NCBI GenBank assembly: GCA_002633005.1
Contig: NMRA01000138.1
Span: 475,566 to 529,403 of the forward strand
DNA: 53,838 bases
Direction of reading: 5' to 3'
DNA from: Phoronis australis
Taxonomy: Eukaryota; Phoronida; Phoronidae
The position numbers and the translations under genes are program-made. Every line of letters begins with the position of its first letter. Within the stretch, counting starts at the first letter, position 1. Below are positions 45,391 to 53,838 of the stretch, in pieces. A model generated the notes under the pieces. It had not been told where the DNA came from and did no database searches. It saw only the letters and a program-made list of their open reading frames with translations.

Positions 45391-47510
45391 TAATGATGTC
45401 ATCGGGTCTACAAACAAGTCAACTATTGGCAAGCTAGTTCAAGTTTGATTGAAAGAGCACAGTAATTTTCGAAGAAATATGTAATCTTATAAGTTGTCTC
45501 AAGAGGACCTTCAAATTAATGGCAAAAGTAATGATGGAAATACAGGAACACAGGATGCAACAGAATTGTTCTGATCCTTGATTTTGTCTTTTCGATGTGA
45601 ACAAATTGACACGTCCTTTCTGAAAACTATTGTGCCCACCAAGTTGTTTCAGTGAAGTATTCAGAACAACATTTCACTGAAACAACCAATCGTAAGTACA
45701 TTCGCATCCCCAGTCATTGTCAATCTTGTGTTCTTGGACAAGATTTGTGAGGCTGTTACTTAAAGTCTGTATTACTGTCACAAGATCATGGTTAACATCT
45801 TGGGTTATAGATTTTTATGGACACCGAAATGTTTTGAGAATCCTGGGTTAAAGTCCTTGGGGAGGCTGAAATGTGCTTAATAAGTCCATGCCATCTCGTG
45901 TTAACATCATGACTTCTTTTAAGTAGACGCAGCCGTTACACAAAAAGTGTATATTCTTATTGTTGTTTAGTTCTGTTCTATCATTTCTTTTACTCTTGGT
46001 TTTTCTAGTGCAACTTTTGAGTCTATTAAATCTCACTCATACAGGTCTGTTATTAATTACCATTTTTGTCCATCACCATGAGTTTCTTTTGTATGTTTAG
46101 TTTCTATTTATATTTGAATAATGTTTGTGTTCTACCATACTCATCTGGGTTGCCGCCCAGAGCTCTTGAATTGGGGGACAAAAAATCAGGGGTGTGCATG
46201 AGTCAAAAGAATCATTTTAAGTCTCCTTCAGAAAAGGGGAGTGTAGTACATACGTTCCTTGTCTGGATAATTTAATGTTCTGTCGAAATTGATCATTACT
46301 CAAAAGTAAGGTAGTTTTGATAAGATGGGTGCTTTTAAGGAAACCTTGGTCATGCATGGGTGTTATTTGGACGAGTTTTGATTGTTCCATACTTTAATTT
46401 TTTTGTCTTGTGGTGAAGACGGAAGTTGCCAAAATGGGTTAAGATGATGTTGGACCATATCCAAATGTCTCCAACTTTAGAATATTTCTCCAAGGTATCT
46501 GATTGAATTTGTATCAAACTTTCATATACTGGGCTTCATGCTCTGTTCTACAAATCTGTTTTAGGAATTGTTTGTAAAATGTTCCACTTTGACAGGAAGG
46601 CTATCAAATATGAAGTTAGCGACGTTTTTGAGATTTCATCTAACATATCAAACAAAATTTTGTCATATTATTGATACGGTAAACCTTTCGTTTTAGCTAA
46701 AATTTACTAAAAAATAACATGATCACCTGACCCAATTAATGGCAGATTGGTAAAAAGTCAAAGATCAAATTCTACTAACTTTTAGAAAATATGTACTTGT
46801 TCTGAGTTAAAATCTATTGCTTTGCAGATATTTGGTTCATTACTCATACTTGTCGTTAAGGTCCTACATAACCTTAAAATCTCCGTTAAAACCTTGTCTC
46901 GCATTTTGTTGGTGATAACTGAAAGGATTTGTTAGGTTGTTACGGCACACTGCAAAAATAGGATGTATTCCAACTCGCTAGGTGGATACTATTCTGGAAT
47001 AGACTTACCAGATTGCTGGAGACACACAACCTATAACTCTGCTCAATTTTTATTTTACTATGTAGGTGCGATAGTTGAGTAAATTGGTGTTGCGTTCTCA
47101 ACATAATTTTATGTTAAAGAAATGTGTTAAGTTACTGGTAGCATTCAATTCATTACATTTGACTCTGCTCCAACCATTTTTAGTCCAACAATTTAGCCTC
47201 AGATTTGACATTTGCGGCAACAGTATCATTAATCTTGTCAGACATCCTGAACATTTCAGAAAACAATTGTCCAAAGATGTGTACATTCATGTAACTGTCA
47301 GACTTTAGTTTTAATGCAGTGAGTGAGGTATGAACGATCTAAGAATGAAAGAGTGAGCGTTTGTATGTAATTTATTATGACAAGCTGTGTAGTAGATAGA
47401 ATAATGTCAGGTACAAGATTTTATTGTAAAACTCTGTATATGCTGTTTTGTACATATAACTTCTATGTTATAGACAGTTTTTAATAAACGTGTCTGCACA
47501 AAATTGCTTT
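45294..47510 (+). other. Likely 3' UTR of TADA2B
   Basis: About 2.2 kb of AT-rich sequence without a gene runs from the TADA2B stop to AATAAA at 47483-47488. Near its end TGTACATA (about 47450) matches the Pumilio recognition element. Assignment to the same transcript is by position. Confidence 0.5.
47483..47488 (+). terminator. Probable TADA2B polyadenylation signal
   Basis: AATAAA within TTTTTAATAAACGTGTCTGC, followed by a T-rich element. It is a stronger context than other hexamers in the preceding 2 kb. A further ATAAAA lies near 47593. Confidence 0.55.
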
Positions 47511-47511
47511 T

Positions 47512-49220
47512 ATTTTGCTTACAAAGCCCCATTGTTGGTATATAAACCCTCTTAATGCAGAATTTTCAGGTGGTTGGCAAGTCTATACCAATAAAAGTTT
47601 GGTCTAAACTGGCTTTAAAGTTTATTTTAACACTTTTTGCACTAATTTCTCAGTTTCTTGTGCAATGTATGAAAACAGAAAAAAAATCTTGTTGTTTTTA
47701 AGCAGTTAAAATCTGACGTCAAACATTAAGTAATCACGCAACAGTGTATTTTGTATTTAATTTAAAAGTTCATGAAAGTTTTAAAAAATTATCTGTAATT
47801 TATCCAGCCGTTTTTAATCCTAACAAAAAAGTGAATAACGAATTTCAAACGCGGGTACAGATCACTGGATGCTGACCTGGGGTTTCACAGAGTACATATG
47901 TAGAGAGCACTGTGAAGTTTCCTTGATCATTTGAGCAAAGCAATGGTTTGAGTTCCCTTACCTCGAACTTTATTGTAACTGTTCTATTTCATAGAGCATT
48001 CACCAATAACCTTCCACATAAATACTCTAAAAAGTCTCGTGGCAAGTGTAGCCAATGTTTTTTTTCACGGCATCAGCTAAGGCAAGGAATTGGTGTTGTA
48101 CGTGAATTTGGAATCTTGAGTGAACTTGGAATAAGTGTATAACTTCTGAGTAAAATTTCGCCGTGAGTCGAATGGTGGACATGAGTTTGTCGTGAGCACA
48201 GACATCTTAAATACTATATGTGATGTCTATGGTCGTGAGTTATTGTTTCTGTTTTATTGCCCATTTTGTATGTTATTCCGTGCTTTCCATTTAAAAACTA
48301 GGGGTGGTTCACTGAGATGGGTGGGTGAGGATAGGACACCAGTACGGGGCCAGACACAGAATNCTCTTCGAAATTGGTAGCAGTGTCTTTTATGTCTCAA
48401 CTTCTTTAGTAGTCCTTGGTCTCAACAGAGCATGTTCAAGCTACTCAGGGACACACAACTGGTCTCATTGACGACAGATGCTAATGAACATCTTTATCGC
48501 TTACACAGAATCTGTGATAACCATTCGTGCTCGTGTCCACTGTGTCAACAGATTAGCCAAGGTTGGTGGAGCCTATTTCATTGCTGTTACAGCATCTGAA
48601 GCTCCTTGCCAATGAAGCATCGTAAATGCTACTTGCCACTCAAGAATCACCATAAATGCTACTAACCAATGAATTCTTGACATTTGTATTATCAGGCTGA
48701 GAGTGAATGGTGTAGGAAGTGCCGTAATCGTTATACTGATCCCAAGCCTAAAATGGAACAGTGCCTAAAGTACAAGATCTGAAGGTTTTTATTGGAATCC
48801 TATAAGCCATTTGCGAGATGTGTTTTCAGCTTTAGTTCGTATACGAACTAAGTTTGGACATTTGTCCAGGATCTCCCATGACCTTAACCTGATGATTGAA
48901 CATTATTCTTTTACTGGGCAGTGTAATGATATCGTATAACTATTGGTCTTCACACACGCCATATGTTGACCACATCAGGGGTTAGTTAATAAGTTAGCAG
49001 AAAGTCCTGGTATCAAACCTTTGTGGGGACAGAGATCATTTTACATGTAACTATATGTATTACCCATATGCCACCAAAATATGGCTGGGTGTGTAAAGAT
49101 TAACAATTCTTGCTTATTCTTAAAATTTTATTATTTTTTCCTTGAGAATTAAACTTTGGGCAGACTCTACTCAAAAATGGAACCTGTTATTGTGACAGAA
49201 TCAACTTATTTGCTATGTAA
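47512..49220. other. Intergenic, nothing recognised
   Basis: AT-rich, one undetermined base (N) at 48363. Frames are short, with no recognisable domain, tandem array or RNA gene. Confidence 0.6.
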
Positions 49221-49790
49221 TTGCACCCAAATATTTATATGTTAGTGCGTATAGTGCCATCATCTTCATCTTGGCATCTGGGCATCCTGCATCTGGTCTG
49301 CTGCCATTTAATTATTTTTAGACTGTTGTCGTCTGCTTCTGTCTGGGCGTCCGCGACTGTATCTCCTAAATCTCTTGCAGGATCTTACTGAAATTTGGCA
49401 GTTGTGTTCCTATGTGGCTGACGATGAGTTTCGTACCAACCGAATACCGCTGTGCCCTCTAGTGGCAATTTCATTTTTTTATCTTCAGAGTTTATTGACA
49501 AATTTTCATGAAATTTGGCTTAAAGGAAATGGGAAGGCGTTGTCGTGTCCTATCTGCCACATTTCATGAAAACACAAACTGAAATTTGAAGGTACAGAGG
49601 CAAACTTAAAAAAACCTTTTGCCACTAAGGGCATAGTTTTATCGGGATCAGTTCGACACTCATTATCATTTGTACACGGCTCCGTAGGAATACACCTTTA
49701 AATCTTACAAAGCTAGGAGATTCAGCTGCAGACGCAAAGAAAATAAAATTGCCACTAGGCGGCGACACAGCAGTCAGACACGTTTGAAAG
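49221..49790. mobile_element. Inverted pair of Helentron/HINE-like fragments
   Basis: The plus-strand part 49221-49530 starts with a CACCCAAATATTTATATG head like the copies at 9430 and 13301. It contains CTGTATCTCCTAAATCTCTT, AGGATCTTACTGAAATTTGG and a CTAGTGGC anchor at 49459. From about 49595 to 49790 two anchors appear on the minus strand (GCCACTAA at 49621, GCCACTAG at 49751), with the same flanking module text reversed. The two halves therefore face each other. No coding capacity. Confidence 0.6.
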
Positions 49791-50531
49791 TCAATGTCAG
49801 TCATGGCCATAGACATCTTAATGCAGCAGAATATCTGTGCAAGTCGGGATGTTGCGATGTTGCATTTTAAAGGTACATGTACCAAAAATTAAATTGAACT
49901 AGACAGATTTGAACTGAAGTCTCCAAGACTCTTCCAACTTTGGTTAAATTTCTTACCAGAATAATTTGTCAGTTTAGTCGAACATTTGTCAGAGTTTAAT
50001 GTGACATTGTGTCTAGTCACTAATTGCTTGTTTGTGAATGGACTTGCGCAGTAAGTTGTCGCAACATCGACTAGCTGCATGGAGTAAATCCTGCCTAGTT
50101 TTCGTTGAGATTTAGCTAGAATCGGATTGGATTCTATTAAAAAGAAACATGTGTTTTATTAGCCTTGTCAAATTACGACATCTGTCTAGTTTGGTTTGAA
50201 AAATACTGTATGCTTGTTTTGTACCTTTACACAGCCTGTTTTATGTTGTATTGTAATTTGATGGTATGCTGGAGCAAATAAAAACTTAGACATGTCCATA
50301 CAGATATTTTTGAACCAAAGTCCTTTAGGTATTTTCAAATATCTTTAAAAATCATCCACCATTTTAGTCCTAACACCCATCAGGTAAAGTGACTCCGGTT
50401 CACCTGCACTAAAATGGAGAACATGTTTTCTTAGACCAGCTTTCCTAAAAGAATGGGCCCAACTGTTTTGTGTGAAAGTGTCATAATCGTTAATTTTGTT
50501 TTTAAAAATGAAAATATGAAACCGAATAGTG

Positions 50532-51005
50532 GTTCACCACGTGTCTTTTTGTAAAGCATATATACAATCATTCAAATTTTAATCAAGGGCATGGCTAGTT
50601 TTAACTTGAAATTGGGTAGAGAACAACTACAAATGCATTCAGAGGTGTTCCAAAAGTAATAGAAAATGCATTTATAACACGTTGTAACAGGTCAGAGAAC
50701 GTTTGGTTCACCACACGATTTTTTATAAGGAAGAAATTGAATTAGTCCATGATTAAGCAAGGGCGTGGCTTGCTTGATCTTGGAATTGGGTAGAAAACAG
50801 GTGCGACTGCATTCATAGTTGCTTCAAAAGTAATAGAAAATGCATTTATAACATACTGTAACCAGTCAGGGAACGTTTTGTTCACCACACGATTTTTTGT
50901 AAAGAAGAAGTTGAATTATTGGCCAAGTTTAAGCAAGTGCGTGGCTTGCTTAAACTTCAAATTGGGTAGTAGAAAACAACTGCGACTGCATTCATAGGTG
51001 TTTCC
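50532..51005. repeat. 174-bp tandem repeat, three copies
   Basis: GTTCACCAC recurs at 50532, 50706 and 50880 (174-base period). Shared blocks include AAGTAATAGAAAATGCATTT, CAAGGGCGTGGCTTGCTT and CTGCATTCATAG. The first copy is the most diverged. The unit length is satellite-like. I see no protein. Confidence 0.88.
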
Positions 51006-51329
51006 ATGTGGAGAATTTCTCGCTTACACTGGTCACCGCTAAGATTCCTTCAGCCCCAGACAAGATGCCTATTCAGCTCGCCCTTTGTATTGATGTAGAC
51101 AGTGAGCTAATGAAATAATACGACTTATGGCCACCGTAGCCGTAGGTCTATCTTGAATGCCTACTGAGGGAACATGTAATCGCATTACAGTCCTTAAATG
51201 TTTTTTTTTTATTCCGATCTCTGTGTACTAACCAGTATTCATGAACAGGCCACGGGAGCGTTTAACTCTCTCCTCCCCGTTGCCTCCCAGTAATGATTTC
51301 AGCCCAAGCGCCTAATTGTTCTGTGATTC

Positions 51330-51466
51330 CGCTTAATTCCAAGTTCACGCAATGTTCTAAATTCACGTACGGGATGAGACAGCTTGCTTAATTTCAAGAT
51401 CACTTCTGTGATCTCGAAATTCCAAGTTCACGCAACACTCATTTCCGCTTAATCTTGAGATTAAGC
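51330..51466. repeat. Cluster of short palindromes with CCGCTTAAT / CCAAGTTCACGCAA repeats
   Basis: 51390-51421 is an imperfect palindrome (AATTTCAAGATCAC / GTGATCTCGAAATT). 51447-51466 is a perfect one (GCTTAATCT TG AGATTAAGC). CCAAGTTCACGCAA occurs twice, plus a shortened CCAAGTTCATG copy. It may be the edge of a foldback element. Confidence 0.6.
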
Positions 51467-51828
51467 AGGATTCCAAGTTCATGTGCAGCACTTGGAAGCA
51501 ATTCTTTTCGTTTTCTGCCACCAGATGACGCTGTCACAATAACAAAAATGGCGCTTTCGTTTGCAACGTCCGGTTCTCCTGCTTATTCCGTTTTAGCCTG
51601 TTTAGTTATTTCTTTTATGTACGTCGGTAGTTTGTATCTGTGGCGTTCGCGATATGGAAGGTATGTGGTGTATTGTTAGCTTTTGAAATTCTCAAAAAGC
51701 CTCTAAATCTAAGCAGGAATGAGATTTGACTTGGCTCAGTCCTCCACATTGGCACTGACGTGACTGGCAATGCGACTCACTACTCCGCCAGACAAGCTAG
51801 ACAGTGGTCAGCTTCTGTACTAGCACTT

Positions 51829-52299
51829 CCAGTGGAGACGATGGAGCTCCTATAGGCGTTTCATAAGCCACAAGCTTTTCGCCGAATTATGCCTCGCACT
51901 GACTAAAGCATCAAAGTCAAGTTGTTATAAATATAGACACCGGTGACCTGGCTAAACTCGTGAATATAATCATATTAAGCAGCTGATTGTCATACTACCC
52001 AATGTCATATCCCCTGGCATGCACAGAGTGAAAATGGCGAGTTAGGCCAGTTACCGATTTTGGGAACTGAAGGAGGGACTGCTCGAAGAAAAAAATTCAT
52101 AACGCCGTTTTGACATAACGGGAGTATTTGTTCAAGTTGTAAGGAATTAAATACATCGACAGCCTCCTAAGGTGTCCCTCTTTGCGTAAAAGGTATTCAT
52201 AACAATGTGACTTTGATGTTTTAATCAGTGCGAGGCATAATTCGCCGAAAAGCTTCCGGCGTATGAAGCGCCTATAGGAGCTTCACCACCTCTACTGGC
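51829..52299. mobile_element. Foldback/MITE-like element with about 100-bp inverted ends, copy 1
   Basis: The left end (CCAGTGGAGACGATGGAGCT, CCTATAGGCG, AAGCTTTTCGCCGAATTATG, CCTCGCACTGACTAAA) is repeated inverted at the right end (about 52195-52299) with few mismatches. The middle has AATGGCGAG, CGATTTTGGGAACTGAAGGA and CGACAGCCTCCTAAGGTGTC, shared with copy 2. No transposase frame is present. Confidence 0.75.
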
Positions 52300-52502
52300 G
52301 GTGCCAGGCATGTGTTCTGTTACGTGCAAAGCACATGACTGCATTTTGCCTTCCTTTGCAAGATTCGTGCATCTACAGAATTAAGCCCAGTCCAGGCCAC
52401 GGGAGCTTATCATACTTCCTATACATAATACCTTGTAGTAAACTAGTAATACTAATGTGTCCACCTTGCAGTACACAGTTAATGTCACTGTCTAAACTGG
52501 CC

Positions 52503-53345
52503 CCAGTAGAGAGGGTGGTCATCCCATAGGCCCTCCATACGCCGAAAGCTTTTCGGTGAATTATGCCTCTCGCTGATTAAACCATTAATGTAAACAGCGA
52601 CCACTGTCTCTAGCTGGCTCAATAGAGACGATGCAGCTCTTATAGGCGCTTTATATGCTGAAGGCTTTTCGTCGAATTATGCTTCACACCGACTAAAACA
52701 TCAAAGTCATGTTGTTATCAATGCCTAATAGGAGGCTGTCGATGTCTTTAATTCCTTCCATCTCGAACAAATATTCCCTTCATTAAAGTTTTTCTTCAAG
52801 CAGTTCCTTGTTCATTTCTCCAAACTGACCATTTTTACACTGCGCACGCGAGGAGATATGACATCATACCAAAAATGGCCGGTTACCAGTTTTGGAAACT
52901 GAACGAAGGGCAGGTCGAATAAATAAGTTTGATACAGGGAGTATTTGATTGAGTTGGGAATAATTAAAGACATCGATAACCTTTTAAGGTGTCTCTCGAT
53001 GCGCATTAGGTATTTATGACAATGTCACTTTCCTGTTTTAGTCGGTGTGATGCATAATTCACCGAAAAGCTTCACTGTCTCTATTCGGCCAGTTAAAGGG
53101 GGTGGTCACTGTCAACCATCAATGCTGCTATAAGTATCTCTTGTGCATAAATTACTCCCGAAATCAAAACTGTCTTTCAAAGAGTCCTTTGTTCAGTTGC
53201 CCAAATCAGCAACTGGCCATTTTTATCGTGCTCACACCAGGGGATATGATGTCATATTTGTTCGAACTGAGAAGATTTACAAACATCAATGGCCTCCTAA
53301 GGCTTTAAATCCTTTAGGTGTCCCTGTTACTGCCCAAACCGATGC
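52503..53345. mobile_element. Nested cluster of the same foldback element, copies 2 and 3
   Basis: A third left-type end starts at 52503 (CCAGTAGAGAGGG ... ACGCCGAAAGCTTTTCGGTG). A complete copy with its own inverted ends spans about 52608-53094. After it, interior sequence of the family resumes (AACTGGCCATTTTTATCG, GGGGATATGATGTCAT, GGCCTCCTAAGG) to about 53345. The simplest reading is that copy 2 inserted near the left end of copy 3. Confidence 0.6.
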
Positions 53346-53607
53346 CTGCACCAAACTGAAGCTATTGTAAGATCCCATATTACTGCCAGTGGTTTGCAGG
53401 TGTATTTAATGGTTATCAGAACTGAAATGGGGCTATTCGGAAAATTTACAATAACTAGAGGGCGCGCATGTACTAGTGGTGATAGATTAACAGCCTCGAT
53501 TTCGTGAGCCCTTTAAATACATGGTGAAATGGCTTGGAGCCGTGCCAACTGAATCTGAGATTGCGTGAAAAGGGTGCTTCTATGAGAGGAAGTAAGCACC
53601 AGGGCTT

Positions 53608-53712
53608 GGAATTTTCCGCGGAAACGCGGATTTCCGCTTTTTTTATAATATTTCCGCGTAAAAAAATCGGATTTGATATAAAATTTCCGCGGCAAATTCC
53701 TTTCTTACCGCG
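53608..53712. repeat. Iterated TTTCCGCG/CCGCGG motif cluster
   Basis: Within about 105 bases TTCCGCGG occurs twice and further TTTCCGC or ACCGCGG variants occur, separated by A/T-rich spacers. Such a density of CG-containing motifs is unlike the surrounding sequence. Function unknown. Confidence 0.5.
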
Positions 53713-53838
53713 GCGTTGCAGACGACGTTCACCTCGAAAAGCGGAAGTTGCTCTTTATGTTTCGGAGGAACGTAAATTGTCAACATTGCCGGGGCATCTG
53801 GGACAGCGTGGTGGGATTTTCAATGGCGTCTCGTGTTA

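Overview
The window is animal nuclear DNA, AT-rich, with dense short exons, introns mostly of 0.3-4 kb, a TATA promoter, AATAAA polyadenylation signals and many decayed mobile elements. There is no bacterial gene organisation. Protein similarities and the retained ancestral-looking intron structure suggest a slowly evolving invertebrate, perhaps a lophotrochozoan or an invertebrate deuterostome. I cannot fix the phylum from sequence alone. I rebuilt four spliced genes by hand; in each, every junction keeps the reading frame.

Layout. (1) 520-17362, plus strand: the 3' fourteen coding exons of an HDGFL2/PSIP1 (LEDGF)-type chromatin reader. Its PWWP end lies left of the window. The lysine/glutamate-rich linker, the integrase-binding-domain fold and an acidic tail are present. 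Its introns hold two minisatellites, a double palindrome, two copies of a modular Helentron-like repeat and a 1.6-kb element with terminal inverted repeats. (2) 22940-19764, minus strand: a complete three-exon TMED7/TMED3-type p24 cargo receptor, converging tail to tail with gene 1 so that their poly(A) signals lie under 100 bp apart. (3) 26019-29839, plus strand: a five-exon gene for a 214-residue secreted cysteine-rich protein, whose C-terminal half has the cysteine spacing and FPSxCxC ending of a Spaetzle/neurotrophin-type cystine knot. This is the most interesting locus. (4) 32750-45293, plus strand: a complete 16-exon TADA2B (Ada2b, SAGA complex) gene, with a YY1-type site and a short upstream ORF before its start and a long 3' UTR to about 47.5 kb. 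(5) 47.5-53.8 kb: no convincing gene. It holds an inverted pair of Helentron-like fragments, a 174-bp tandem repeat, a nested cluster of foldback elements and short palindromes.

The four genes belong to different processes (chromatin reading, early secretory trafficking, extracellular signalling, transcriptional co-activation), and nothing suggests a joint pathway. Two introns, one in HDGFL2 and one in TADA2B, appear to use GC-AG splice sites, because only that choice keeps the frame and the family alignment.
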